64,000 bases of DNA from Epiperipatus broadwayi. Lineage: Eukaryota; Onychophora; Udeonychophora; Euonychophora; Peripatidae. The translations under genes were made by a program, and so were the position numbers. The notes under the pieces were generated by a model. It was not told the origin of the DNA and searched no databases. It saw only the letters and a program-made list of their open reading frames with translations. This document shows, piece after piece, positions 1 to 12,480 of this stretch (position 1 is the stretch's first letter; every line of letters begins with the position of its first letter). Location: the NCBI GenBank assembly GCA_028023455.1, contig JAQFVV010006272.1:2126586-2190585 (forward strand), in the 5' to 3' direction.

Positions 1-1448
1 CTCACATGTTTAATAACTATTTGTAAATTTAGAATAGTTTCAATATCCCTTTGATCATACACTCAAGCAGAGGATAGAATATTACTGATAGATTAACTGT
101 CAATAATACCTATGATAAGACAGAAACTGTACAAATATACAAATCCTGATTTTTTGGTCACAGAATGCTTCTATAATTGCTGAGACTATGCCAATCTTCC
201 AAAGGCAATTTATTTTTTTGGAGATAAATCTCAGGCACCATCTAGCCATATAAACTTTATATAACTAGAATGCCTAGATGAAAAGCATAGTAAAAACTGG
301 CACCTGGAAACTAACCCAGACTAACACTAACACTATGAGACAGGGGACTCAGTTCATGAATCACGACAGATATCAAACTTCCCCAATTCTCTTATCATGG
401 CCATATATGTAAATGAAAAATAACAGATCAGGTAATATTTAGCAAACATTTTTTATTCCTATACACACACATCAGTATGTTAATATTTCAATTACATATA
501 TATTTAACACAATAAAAATATATAACAATAATTACCCAATAAAATTAATATAGTTTAACAAGAGTTAATTCATCGCATACTTCCATTATATAAGTCTGAC
601 ATTTGTAATATTAATAGTCCTTCCTTCATATCATTTCATTTATATCTAATAATGTCAACATTTACCAATAAAGTTCAATATATTTGCCTAAGTTTTAACT
701 TGGAGGTGACATAATCTATTTGTAACAATTTTGATAGTCTTTCCTTCATGGTCCAAGGGCTTTTTAAGTTCATGATGCTTTTTGTATTCTTCATGGTTGC
801 CCATTTGTTCATCAGATTCACTTTTTTTTACTTTTCCAAAACTTTGGAATGGCAATAGGAAAGAAAATCAGTGGCAGAGTCCTACATTATGGGTGAGGCA
901 TTGATAGCAGGAGAGAGAAGCTGATGGTGATGGAGGCTGAAAAACAAAACTCTGACAGGCACTAATGTGATTTTTTAGCAGTGCATGGTGTATCTTAGTC
1001 AATTAATTATTAATGATTTATGGACTGGATTTCCTCTTAACTTTCACACAAAAATTTTAACTAAGTGTTCCCAATTATCAATCTGGCTGCTCCCAACTAT
1101 TTATGCTGGCTGTTTTTATACTCTTCCTCTCCTATTGTTCACTTTTATTCATTTTTTCTTTTAGTTTTTAATTAAATGATTAATCTTATCTTTTTATAGA
1201 CTAATCTACTATTTTATTAGCCAGGAATTTTCCAAAATTTAATTGCATTTCTGCTGGATGAGCTAATTTACAAAAATTACTTGACATTAATTAGTTTATT
1301 GTCTGTTTCTACTTTCAATAACATTTTTATTTTAAATTACATTATATTTTGACATTATATTCTATTTCTTTTACAATATTAATTATTTCTTAAAGATAAT
1401 AAAAAGAGAGTGGGTTCTGAATCTTAACTTAAATAAGATTTTCTTTTC
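1..1448. other. Non-coding AT-rich stretch
   Basis: No ORF with recognisable similarity on either strand. The part from about 660 to 1140 is slightly richer in G and C than its surroundings and may be old repeat sequence, but I cannot name it. Confidence 0.5.
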
Positions 1449-1539
1449 CCCACCATTGTGATTCAATTAATAAAACTACTACTTTATATCTTAAAATTAT
1501 TTTCTTTCATTTATTTACCTTTTTTATTTAGAACTATAA

Positions 1540-1540
<1 letters not shown>
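1449..1540 (+). repeat. Dispersed repeat, copy 1 (pair with 8315-8432)
   Basis: Shares the order of short blocks GATTCAATTAATAAA, TTTATATCTTAAAATT and TTCATTTATTTAC with 8315-8432. Copy 2 has about 25 extra bases between the first two blocks. Both copies lead into an AT microsatellite, so this looks like the end of an unnamed repeat family. It contains AATAAA. Confidence 0.5.

Positions 1541-1542
<2 letters not shown>

Positions 1543-1583
<41 letters not shown>
1543..1583. repeat. (TA)n microsatellite
   Basis: About 41 bases of uninterrupted TA. It runs directly into TTGTACTGG, a junction of the same type as at 4467, 9033, 10994 and 55515. A Tyr/Ile-repeat ORF over it is an artefact. Confidence 0.9.
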
Positions 1584-1586
<3 letters not shown>

Positions 1587-2035
1587 ACTGGACCATACTC
1601 CCTCCAGAATTCTTTTCCTAATCTTGCACTGAGCATGAAGTGACCAAGATTCAACAGGTAAAGAAATGGATATCAATTTAGCCGATTGTCTGTACTCGAG
1701 TATATTGGTACTTCCAGCTAAATTGATAGAAAGAGTGGATTGACAGGACTCTTCCAGTTAAAAACACCCTTTAGTTGATATCTTATTTGAATGCCCGAAT
1801 ATTTAGAACAATGGCAAGTACACACCTTTGAAAAATCTATTTACAAAATAGACCTTTGCGTGCAACTTCTAGAAAAGAATCTAAAAAATGAATTTTTCAC
1901 CTTCCTAGAAGGATGTGCAACCATATGTTTAGCAGAGCCTAAGAATAAGATTTAACACCCCGGTAGAGCTATATCCCTTGTGGCTAGCTCAGTCACTCAA
2001 CATCTAGGGTCTTCAAATGGGTACGTTAAATGATT
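1584..2035 (+). repeat. Dispersed tRNA-Lys-like SINE relic, copy A
   Basis: Resembles 4467-4810 in the same order: a block near GAGCATGA, then CCTTTGAAA followed by a Phe/Ala-type T-rich segment and CTTTNTGCG, then GGCTAGCTCAGTC near 1980-1995. The last block resembles the A box of a tRNA-Lys gene (TAGCTCAGTNGG). A clean B box is not seen, so the tRNA-Lys link is tentative; the repeat relationship itself is better supported. Confidence 0.3.
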
Positions 2036-3050
2036 ATTATAGGTATATGGTTGATAAGGAAATAACACATTTTTATTAATATAAATAATAATATAAAAAT
2101 GAAACAAGTTTAATATTATGATTAAATATTTATTTAATCCCAAATACCCACCACCATTTCATACTAATGATATAATAAAAAAAAATACTAAATAATTAAT
2201 GATTACAAACCCATATATGCATTGAAATAGATAAAATACAATTTTAAATAAGGAAAACAATAAATTCCTAAAGCTATTTACAATGTTTTATAAGTAATGG
2301 AAGTGGTCTGAGCTCCTTTTACCCAGTAGAAATAAATTTTACTGTGTGTGATTTGATATACAGATATGAGATTTTCTGTCATACAGGCATATGCTTTTAC
2401 TCAGTACTTTAAAATCTTTTTATTGATAGCAAAAATAATAATAATAAAAAACTATGCATACGTATATTTTCAATATGAGATATTTCACTAATTTCATATT
2501 TTTCAACAAGTCAACAAGGTTGCATTGGCTCAGATACTATATCGTACTCACCATAAGGTACTGTATCTATTTCCCTTTTGCTATAGATAAATTCCTATAC
2601 ATGTATATACGTGCAGCACAATTATACACTTACTACTATTTTAAATATAGAGTTATTAGAGGACTTGCTTACAGGGAATCTATAATAGATCAATCCCTTC
2701 TTACATGCATCATGAGGTGCAGCAGTGACAAAAAAATAACTTAAAAAGGATATACGGTTAAATACATTTTTAGATATTCAACATGAGATATCATATTTAC
2801 CAAATATTATAAGCGTATGTACGCATTTATATACATGTATATTTATATATGATGAATTTCAGGAATAACAACAAGAGGAAAATGAATAGCAACCAAAAAA
2901 AAGAATCTCATTGCAATCTTTGTTGAAAATACTAGAATTTAAAATAGAAAAATTGACTCAAAAGATTTAAGTAAAAGCTTTATCATTTATGCCTCTAATA
3001 ACCGTAAATTCAATATTCATATGCGAGAGACAACTCTCATTTAAATGATT
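2036..3050. other. Non-coding AT-rich stretch
   Basis: Only chance ORFs rich in Tyr, Phe and Ile. No repeat or gene recognised. Confidence 0.5.
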
Positions 3051-3052
3051 AA

Positions 3053-3206
<154 letters not shown>

Positions 3207-3269
3207 TATTTAACCAGAAATATCAGAGTTAATTATGCCAATATTAATAAAATATCTTAAAACAAACTT

Positions 3270-4440
3270 ATGTCGGCATCTTCATTCTTCTCCTCTGGGC
3301 TCTGAGTGGGCTTCAAGTTAACTGGCTGTGCGGTGAGGATTTCATCTATTTAGGCATAGGCCAAGTGGCTTTTGTCATTTTCATGGGTGGCTGGAACTGG
3401 CATGGTCACCTCTTGATATCTTGGGACAGAGAAAGGGTGGTGCTCTGGCTGGTTGTCTACCCCACTGTCATTTTACTGGACTCTCTGGTAGATTGCTTCA
3501 TATCTTTTTTTTTATATATCTAATAATAATTAGGACTATTAATAAATTTTCATATGCTGTCTCAAATGGTTACTCGAATCCACAAAAGACAAGAGTTCTT
3601 AAAAGAACTGTATAATGGATTTGTTCTTAAGAATGTCACTAATAGTCCTGTTCATAAATTAATCTCTAAGTAGCTGGTTGCTTGGAGAATTCTGAGCCAA
3701 AAAAGTGAATGACTTGCCCAGAATGACTGCCAAAAAAGAATGAATCTCCCAGCACTGACTAACTTATCAAAATCACCCATAAGAACCAATTCAGATAGCC
3801 CTCTGAGAAGTATGAATCAGCCAATCCTTTTAATTTAGCTTATCACTTAGATTATAACATTGCTTACAATTTTTCCGATTAAATTTTATATTTTAGGGTT
3901 TGATACAATGACTAGTTTCCATCATGATTGCTCAGACCACTTGATTACAGCTATTCAATTCAAAAGAATTTCTATTTTATATTAAAAAAAAAAGATAACA
4001 TTTTAATTATAGCATTATCAAACATTTTGCTTTTGGTCAGATTTTTGCAAAAGCAATTAACATTTTTTATTTATAGAATAAAATTAGTTTTTAGAGAAGT
4101 AATTAAAAAAATGAAAAACATATACAAGTATGTTGGAACAATTACTTCAATTATTTATTTTACTAATACGTTCCAACATTTGATTCATTTGTTTAATAAA
4201 TGTTGCTTTTCTCTATTTGAATTTTTCAGAGAAAAGCAAAATAGATAAAGTGATATATCTAAAAAATATACTAAAAAAAATACATGAGTTTATTATATGT
4301 GTACAATATTTCTGTGTCAATTTCATGTTACTTTAAATTGGTATGTGTGGGTATTTTAATGCTCAGACCCAACTTTCTTTTAATCTAGCACATTTTTGTA
4401 TTTGTTGTGCTTAATACAGACTTTGTGCAAGGCCATTTGA
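3270..4440. other. Non-coding; possible old repeat at 3270-3510
   Basis: The stretch 3270-3510 is richer in G and C and begins with CTTCATTCTTCT...CTGGGCT, resembling 5685-5705. The two may be old copies of one repeat. The rest to 4440 shows only chance ORFs. Confidence 0.3.
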
Positions 4441-4466
4441 TAATGCCTGGCACAATATATATATAT

Positions 4467-4810
4467 ATTGTAACGGTCACTGCATCCCTCTATACCGCAT
4501 TGAGCATGACATGCGTTTTCTGAGATCGAGCAGCAATTAAGAAATATTCAAAGGCATCCAAAATATACATTACTATAATCATACCTTTGAAAGGTTCGTT
4601 TACTGCAACCTTTATGCGCCACCTTAAGAAAGAGATTGCTCCCCTGCCCAAGGGATATGATCATGTAATAAGTAAAGAGCTATAATAAAAAAAATCAATA
4701 GAAAGTGAATGCCTAACGAATGATTCCCGATCCCGATATGTTTAATCCCTGACTAGCTCAATCAACTCATGATCTCGGGATGGTGGTTTGTTGCTTCGTT
4801 AACAGAAAAG
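4467..4810 (+). repeat. Dispersed tRNA-Lys-like SINE relic, copy B
   Basis: Begins TTGTAACGG straight after an 18-bp (TA)n. It matches copy A (1584-2035) in block order. Near 4750 it carries GACTAGCTCAATCAACTCA followed by GATCTCGGGATGGTGG, which resembles the D- and anticodon-arm region of tRNA-Lys (TAGCTCAGTCGG...). Folding is not verified, so this is probably a decayed tRNA-derived SINE rather than a tRNA gene. Confidence 0.35.
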
Positions 4811-5147
4811 GTCAAACACTAATATCATTATCAAATACACAGCACAACTCCGTACTTTAAAATTAGATATTAAATTTATTAAGCCCTCTATGATTATATA
4901 AATATTTACAAAATAATAAACACACACATAAACGATAGTAATTAAAATTCAAGCGTATAATAAATTTTAAAGTTTCATGAATGGGAAAGGAATGGTCTGA
5001 AATTCTCCCCTGCTTACACTTTAAACTCAAAACAAAATTTCTTATAAAACAATGTGTATTGGCCATGGTATGTACATGTTTCACAATAAAAAAAAATGAG
5101 TTAGCCACGAGTTAATGATAGTAGAATCTTAAGTGTTTTAAAATCTG

Positions 5148-5385
5148 AGTCCTGCACGTGGCAGACAATAATAATTATTTGGAACACTTTTGTACACACT
5201 TTTATTCCTTATGAAAACAATCCTGCACTTAACAGATCGGGGAACAAACTCGTGCTAAACTACAATTTTAATCTTAAAAGTTCCATAATATGAGTCCTGC
5301 CCGTAGCGGACAATAATAATTATTTGGAACGCTGTCTTACATACTTTTATTCCTTATAAAACAATCCTGCACTTAGCGGATGGAA
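5148..5385. repeat. Two-copy tandem duplication, period about 145 bp
   Basis: The block GAGTCCTGC...GACAATAATAATTATTTGGAAC...TTTTATTCCTTAT...CAATCCTGCACTTA occurs at about 5148-5240 and again at about 5292-5385 with a few substitutions. Confidence 0.75.
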
Positions 5386-6960
5386 TAAATTTTCTATTAT
5401 CTCACAGCGAAACACATACATCCAATGACCAAACCACCCAATTATTTCTATTTAACTATTTTGAAATATTTCATATTTACTTTATCAATTCTTTTATAAT
5501 TTATTTAGATATTCCAATGAATTACGTGAAGCTTTACATTAAAATTACAAACAAAATATTTATGACTGAATTACGCAATTCATTGGCTCATTTAATAATA
5601 GCAATTTAAGTCAAATGACGAATTACTCATAATAAGACATAAAATATATATATATAAAAACATAAATAATACTTCCCGAAGTCTTCGTTCTTCTCTGGGC
5701 TATGATTTTGAGGGTGATATATATCTGCTGTGCAGGTGATTACTTCACAGGGCCTATATGGAGGTTGGCAAATTGTCCATAGCAGCTATACTTTCAGAAA
5801 TGGAAAGTCACATCACTGGATGGCTATGTAGGACTTCGAGCTGTGCAAATGTACCCAACTTGGTTTTCTACTCCATGTCCATTGCGGTATCATGAATAAA
5901 TCTTGATTCCATTTTCTTCGCGATATAAAACATTAGCTTAAATTTCAATTGTATTTTTCTTTTCAGTCCATGAATATCATATTTCTTGGTCTGCGCCTTT
6001 TAAAATACGTTCAGCATTCCGAATAAATAGTTTTTATACTCATAATTCTTTATCTTTTCCTTTTGTCTGTACACTCCGGAAACTATACTGCTAATGGGTA
6101 AGAGTGCCCGTGTGAGTATCAGCCAATGTAACCCAGCTAACTAATTAAATTTCACCTGACCAGCCTTTATATATCCTCCCCCCCATTACAGGGTGTATTC
6201 TTTCATTCCCTCCACAAGTTATTGCTTTTATATTTCTGTTTTTAATTAAACAAGTCCAAACAATGGATTTAATTTTAGCTATCTTTTAATTAATTTCAGA
6301 ATTTCACAGACCATTTAAATTCCAATCCATTGATTTCTTTAAACAATAAAGTAAAATTACATTTATCTAATTAAATAATTTTGAATAGGTGTCAAGCCGA
6401 ATAACCACTGATACAATTTCTACACTTGTTTTCCAAAAACATTATACGATAAAAGAAAGAGGTCATTGGCTTGCCTGCGGTCATGAACATTAAGTTGTAA
6501 AAAAAAAAAAAAAATTATAAAACTGTATACTTGTTGTCACATAAAAATTGTTTTTGAGTTTTCCAAAAAGAATATTCAACAAGCAACAGAAAAAAAAATA
6601 CATTTGAGAATCTAAAATAAAATAAAATCAAAATAAAATATGTTTACTGTTGGGTTATTTGCAAATACATTTCAGTTTCCCATAAGAATTTCTTTAACCC
6701 TCTGCCATATTTATTCATATCATAAATAAAAAACATATAGCATTTATTAACAGCAAAATACATATTTATATGTGGTGTCCGCATTTGTTGATTTATAAGC
6801 ATATTATCACCATTCATCCTATTTATTTTAAATATAGTGTGTGTGTAAGCAACAGAGAAAATATACCTGCACAGACCACTCCTTTTATTATAATACATAC
6901 ATTTGTTTGGACTGCAACTAATGCTTGCAGTCAACTTTGTGGCAGTCATTTAAAACTGAC
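5386..6960. other. Non-coding AT-rich stretch
   Basis: No convincing coding sequence. 5670-5890 is slightly GC-richer and may be related to 3270-3510. A run of C lies near 6178-6185. A (TA)n tract at 6969-6985 closes the stretch. Confidence 0.45.
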
Positions 6961-7001
6961 TGTCACAATATATATATATATATATGGTACTTGTGTATAA
7001 T

Positions 7002-7184
7002 TCAACCGATGACGTATTACCCTGAAGGCACATCGGTCTAAAGTTGCAATTTTTAAGATAACGTCTCCAAATGATCTGCAGACACATTTAGTCGCTAAAA
7101 TGTGTCCGCAGATCACGTGAACATGGCACGTTAAAAACGCAACATTAGACCGATATGCCTTCAGGGTAATACATCATCGGTTGA
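7002..7184. mobile_element. Hairpin MITE-like element with inner hairpin
   Basis: Two inverted arms, 7002-7063 and 7126-7184, pair almost throughout; both carry ACCGATG and TTACCCTGAAGGC or its complement. The spacer holds a second hairpin (7074-7114) built on GATCTGCAGACACATTT and its near complement, with a six-base loop. It has no ORF. The length and architecture fit a non-autonomous DNA transposon. No target duplication could be fixed in the flanking AT-rich sequence. Confidence 0.65.
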
Positions 7185-7330
7185 TCACGTGGTAAAAAAC
7201 AAAAAAACATGGCAAAAATATAAAAATTAAAAAAAAAAATTAAACATAAAAAAAAAGAAAAGAAATGTGACGCAGGTCACGTGATAAAAAACAAAAAAAA
7301 AAAGGCAAAAATCTGACACAGGTCAGGCAA
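7185..7330. repeat. Iterated CACGTG-bearing block
   Basis: A unit of the type GRTCACGTGRTAAAAAAC, poly-A, GGCAAAAAT occurs at about 7183-7221 and 7277-7313. A related GATCACGTGAACATGGC lies inside the preceding hairpin at 7111-7127. Confidence 0.6.
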
Positions 7331-7439
7331 ATAGTAAAAAAAAAAAAAATAAAAATGTACATGCATGTGTCAAAATAATTTAGAAAAAACTATATTCTAA
7401 TTTATAAAACCACGCTATATTATGCTCAATTATAAAAAA

Positions 7440-7510
7440 CAGCGCGTAGCGCTGGAGTTGGCGGGGGGGCCCTTTGTGTTTTTGACAAGCCATTAGGCTT
7501 GGTGTACACC
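7440..7510. other. Isolated GC-rich patch
   Basis: Contains the palindrome CAGCGCGTAGCGCTG-like core and a run of seven G followed by CCC. It is sharply GC-richer than its flanks. No gene is seen. Confidence 0.4.
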
Positions 7511-7539
7511 TATACCTTGTATTACTCTCATAGCTGTAA

Positions 7540-8060
7540 TTTTTATAATTGCCCATGAATTTACGAAAAATAATTTTCTGTATGGTATAATTTAGAAATT
7601 AAAAATTGCCGATGAATTTACGAAAAATAATTTTCTGTATGATACAATTCAGAAATTAAAAATTAAATTAAAACGTAATTCAATTGTAGAAATATTAACA
7701 AAAAATTTTTTTAAATTTTAAATAAACAGCTAAATTAAAAAGACACAATTTAATGCAAATCTGGTATTAATGGCATCATTTAATGCAAATCTGGTATTAA
7801 TGGCGTCGCACCCTGTAATTTTTATAATTGCCGATGAATTTACGAAAAATAATTTGAGAATTGTAGAAATATTAACAAAAAGTTTTTGTAAATTTAAAAT
7901 AAACAGATAAATAAAAAACAGTTTACCGGAATAAATTACGAAAAATAATTTTCTGTATGATACAATTCAGAAATTAAAAATGAAATTAAAACATAATTCA
8001 ATTGTAGAAATATTAACAAAAAATATTTGTAAATTCAAAATAAACAGATAAATAAAACAC
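7540..8060. repeat. Modular tandem repeat region
   Basis: Two modules alternate. Module A (ATGAATTTACGAAAAATAAT) recurs near 7555, 7612, 7835 and 7930. Module B (ATTGTAGAAATATTAACAAAAA followed by AATAAACAG) recurs near 7683, 7859 and 8000. Between them a 27-base unit ending CTGGTATTAATGGC is duplicated (about 7746-7806). Divergence between copies is low. Confidence 0.8.
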
Positions 8061-8229
8061 TTTACCCGAATTAACAGCTCAAAAAAGTAACTGATGCCGT
8101 GGATAGCAAAATCACAATAGACAGAAAAATCAAAAAATTTCCCAAACCTCTCTACAAATTTTAAATCTCGCGGGTGAAAAAAAAAAAATTAACTCTCTGA
8201 TGGATTAATCATGCCAGTCACTTGGTTAC

Positions 8230-8247
8230 CATGACAACGTTGTCATG
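8230..8247. repeat. Perfect 18-bp palindrome
   Basis: CATGACAACGTTGTCATG is its own reverse complement. It sits in a locally GC-richer stretch (8205-8290). Confidence 0.85.
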
Positions 8248-8314
8248 CAAAGAACGTCGATGTCTACCGGAAGGGAAATCGGTAAGTCAAAAACGTCATT
8301 CTTTTTCCAACCCT

Positions 8315-8432
8315 TGTAATTCAATTAATAAAGCTCTACTAATTGACTGATTGCTATTTTAGTTTATATCTTAAAATTCTTATCCTTCATTTATTTACTT
8401 TGCTTTTTTATTTTTATTTTAAACTATAGGCA
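8315..8432 (+). repeat. Dispersed repeat, copy 2
   Basis: Homologous block order to 1449-1540, ending in a stretch of CACACACA and then (TA)n at 8455-8470. Confidence 0.5.
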
Positions 8433-9215
8433 CACACATGTAACACACACACATATATATATATATATATGTTATACAATATATATATGAGTGTTACAAT
8501 AAATTTATATGTGTGTGTCTGTGGGTATAATACATCTACATAAAGTAAATTTTATAGATTTTATAAGGGAAAGAATTCTAAATATAATGTGTCATTAATA
8601 TATTTTATAATATGATCATTTTGCTAATCAAACTTAAGTGATGAAAATATCTTTATATTTTATGTTCTTAAAATAGAGATTAATTTTATTAAAATATTGA
8701 TTATATTGTGAATAATTCTAGCTAATTTTTATATGAGATTGGCATTACAAAATTATTTTATGCTCAAGCAGTATTGCATCTTAAACTATTTAGATTAAAA
8801 ATTATGAATCAACATAAATTTTTAATAAATATTTGTTACCATATTCACTTCGATTAAGAAATCTAAGCATGCTTTTCTATATTATAATGAAAAGCAAGTT
8901 TTGATTGATTATAATTTTTTGCAGATTTCCAATATAATTTATTAAATGGAAAAATTATAATAAAAGTTTATTTTTATATTTTGTAAAACTGCTTGCATAA
9001 TACATATTTATACTTGCATCTATATATATATTGTAATGGAATGAAAATATCTAGACCGTTTGTAAAGGAATGTAAAGAATCTATATACTGCCGTGCCTTA
9101 TTTAATAACCCACAGATTTGGGCAGTGTCATTTGTATCAGAAATATGCAATTAATCTAGACAAAATCCATTTCCTTACTACTCTTCATTGATGCAGTCAT
9201 TTGTAAAAGGTCAAT
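8433..9215. other. Non-coding AT-rich stretch
   Basis: Holds short CA/TA microsatellites and at 9026-9040 the junction (TA)n-TTGTAATGG. No gene seen. Confidence 0.5.
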
Positions 9216-9217
9216 TG

Positions 9218-9218
<1 letters not shown>

Positions 9219-9294
<76 letters not shown>
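9219..9294. repeat. (TA)n microsatellite, about 76 bp
   Basis: Uninterrupted TA repeat. The Tyr/Ile repeat ORF on the minus strand is an artefact. Confidence 0.95.
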
Positions 9295-9296
<2 letters not shown>

Positions 9297-9299
9297 AAT

Positions 9300-10250
9300 A
9301 ACCAATGTAAGCAGTTTTATACTTCAACAGGACAAAACACTCTGCAAACAGTTTTACTCTATATTCCTTTCTTTCATATATATATCTGGGTGCCACTAGG
9401 CTATCTAAACCTAGATAAAGTTACCTTAGATACCTCCTTATAATGGTACCTGGTTTGAACATCAGTTGGGACATTATTTATAACAGTGTGTAGGATTTTC
9501 CATTTCATAACAATACCATTTGCACTAGTATTAATGGTAAATAATTAATATTACTCCATAGCTGAGTATACAAATTCTTGTGCAAACCCTAAGACAAATT
9601 CTTATGTAGATCACATTCAGTAATTTATAATCTTTCAAGTTTATATTTAATAATATTATAAGTTTTTATTAGCTCATATTTACTACTATAGATCATCGAT
9701 GGTCTTCAATGGTGGTCATTATCTCTTATGATGGCTTACAAATAATAAACAAACCTGGTGAGATCCATTACTTATAAATGGCCATTAAACATATTTATTT
9801 AGACTATTTATCAATCAATAAGATGATGATGATAATGATGCTTCCAGCCACAGCTTTATACCCAACTCACAACACAAATCTTATCTTTTATCAATCTATA
9901 ATTATTTATCAAAATATTGTTACATATTTAAACTACGTTTTAATAATCGACATCCATCAGTGATGATGATGACTAAACTAATCTCACAAAACAATGATTA
10001 ACTCTAAGAAATATAGAAACTTCTTTTAATAAAAACAAATTACATTTTATTATTGATTAATCATCAATATACAAATAGAAAATTTACATAATTAATAATA
10101 AAATTAGTTACATTCTAATAATAATAATAACCGAAAATTCTTTCCCCCTTCCCTTTAATGAAACTTAAACTCGATCGTTAATATCATATAGTGTGACGTA
10201 TGTAGTTCATATCTCTAGTGGGTGAATATAAATATATATATATTTTAAGT
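9300..10250. other. Non-coding AT-rich stretch
   Basis: Short GATGAT runs near 9822-9840 and 9959-9970. No gene recognised. Confidence 0.5.
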
Positions 10251-10256
10251 GTCATA

Positions 10257-10339
10257 GCATCGGCCGGGACGTAAACCCGCAACCCGGGCAACTGCCTGCA
10301 AGTGCAAGGCTGTCGCGCTGACCTCTCGACCACCAATGC
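10257..10339 (-). repeat. tRNA-derived SINE head (tRNA-like, long variable arm)
   Basis: Read on the minus strand, the 83 bases start GCATTGGTGGTCGAGAGG and end CCCGGCCGATGC. The ends can pair as an acceptor stem (GCATNGG/CCGATGC). TGGTCGAGAGG fits the RNA polymerase III A box. GGTTTACGTCCC fits a degraded B box. The middle is long, as in class II tRNAs. A related copy lies at 53725-53810, also on the minus strand, and both continue with GATGCTATGACA. Two diverged copies favour a SINE over a functional tRNA gene. Confidence 0.6.
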
Positions 10340-10597
10340 AAGACTTTGAAATATTTTAATTTTAAAATAAACACCCAATGCACACTCATACTCGCATATT
10401 GTATATAACATAAAATTTAATCATATAATCTAAAAGAGAAAAGATAAATAATTAATAATAAATGTAATTAGGTTTATTAAAAATGTAGAAGTCGAGATTG
10501 TGAGTGGAACAAGTTTGGCAATTGTAAATAAAGATGTGACAATTCGCCATAGATAAATACTCTTCATGTAATAATGATGTATATGAGAGCTGGTAAC

Positions 10598-10662
10598 CTG
10601 GGCCAACTGATGAGTGCTGGTTCAGCATGAAATGCATCTTGGCGGTCATTTATCTTTTATTG
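10598..10662 (+). repeat. SINE family S1, partial copy
   Basis: Holds GGCCAACTGATGAGTGCTGG, TTCAGCATGAAAT and ATTTATCTTTT, the body module shared with the copies at 17.9-21.9 kb and 55.98 kb. The tRNA-like part is missing. Confidence 0.6.
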
Positions 10663-12480
10663 TATCTTTATTTATATAAAGAATAATAAAAAAGAAAGAG
10701 GAAGTATACAGATTATTAAAATAATCGATAATACACATACAAGAGAAAAGTTAGTTGAATTATAAGGATAAGAATATCTAAAGAAATCGATTTCAAATTA
10801 TTTATTTCAATTTTCATTAATCTAGATTACTAACTATCTTAAAATCTATCTCTCATGATGCTAAATTTCTATCCTTATCGATTTGTATATTTATACTCAC
10901 CATGTATTCATGTAGGCATATTTATATTACTAAGCGTGTGTGTATATGTCACTTTATATATGATAAGAATAATACACACACACATATATATATATTGTAA
11001 TGAGCACAGACGTTACATTGTTTTTTTATTATTAAACATGAAGTTAAAATAAGAAGTTCGCATTTAAAAAATTTTCTTTAAGAATTAAAAATTGAAATTA
11101 AATATCATCTTAAACTCGTATATATAAATCGCACAGATAAAAAAAAAAAATTATTAAAATAAAACTTTATTAAAAATAGAAAGGTATTTTAAAAACAAAA
11201 ACTTAAAAAGATTTAGAGATAAAAATATATCTTTAATCTTGGAAAACACATTAATTAATCAGAAATGGAAATGATTGTTTTAATTAGTTAAATGTAAACT
11301 AGCCTTGGGCATTTAGATGTAAAAGCATCAGTCAGATAGGAAAACAATAGAAACTAATAGCCAATGAAGAGAAAAGCAATGGAATCGGACCTCAGCAAAA
11401 AGACCATCTCATCGATGACGCAGTGTAAATTCAATCCTTCAGATTAATATAAAAAGACAAGTTTGGAAATTATTAAGGATGATAGATTATTATTGAGAGA
11501 TGTGACAGATATGTGTTAGTGTGGAGGTAAAGGAGAAGGGATTGAAAAGACACACTCTTCAATCCCTTCAGTTCTGCTAAGAAAGAAAGAGAAATGAACT
11601 ATCGTTTTCTACATTGAGGACTAGTTAAAGCAAAAATCTCCGGATGGATAAATAAATCGGCCTTCAGAATATCAACCTCTTTAGGATGGCATGGGAATTC
11701 ACATTCATGGCAAGCAATGGATAAAGTTGGACATTTTAAAAATTGTAAGAACTTTATATTCAATTGAAACAATAAGAACTCTAAATTTTAAAACTTTAGT
11801 AAATAATGCAATAGAATCCTATCTGACCAAACTAAATTCTTTATTAATAATGTTATTTGATGTATTTTTTATTTATTTATTTAAAATCATTTCCATTTAT
11901 TTAATTTTGTTCTTTAAGTTTATTTATGATTTCTGTTTTCTGATAAATTAAAATATATCAATGTTAAACTTAAGTCGGGTGTGAATGGCTGTATAGATTT
12001 GTGAAGTTATATTAGGGGAGGGTAATCTTAGGTTATTTGTGTCATTGTTAAATTGGGTCAATGGATTGAATATATTGATGTATTTAGTAGATATAGTCGG
12101 AGATTCGCTACTGGCAGAATTGTTTATATATATGCGCACTCACCCATTTGCTTATGGAAGGAATTATAAGACGGAGAACGCAGTTCCTTTCTATGGAGTT
12201 TTTTTTTATTGTTTTTCTCGTTAGATAGATGTAATATTCCTATCTGATGAGAGTCAATGTCTTCTACTTTTTGGTGCTGCCATATTCCATATTACATTGA
12301 ATACATCGATATATCAGATGAATTGATGCCAGTTTGACTGCGAATTTTAGCCTAAGGTTAAATAGGGATAGAATATTTTATTTTCAAATGCAAATCTATG
12401 TAGTCTATTCATACTCAACCCTAAATAAAAATGCATTAAATTTAAGTTGTTTATAGACGCTTGCATGGATTGGTTATCGG
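10663..12480. other. Non-coding AT-rich stretch
   Basis: Contains the junction (TA)n-TTGTAATGAG at 10985-11003. A short inverted pair around 11540-11575 is built on GATTGAA and TTCAATC. On the minus strand a good acceptor-like sequence (pyrimidine run then TTAG) lies at about 11580-11600, but the following frame is not recognisable. Confidence 0.4.

Noticed and set aside
10257-10339. Functional tRNA gene
   Set aside because: The B box is off consensus, and a diverged second copy shares flanking sequence, which fits a SINE.
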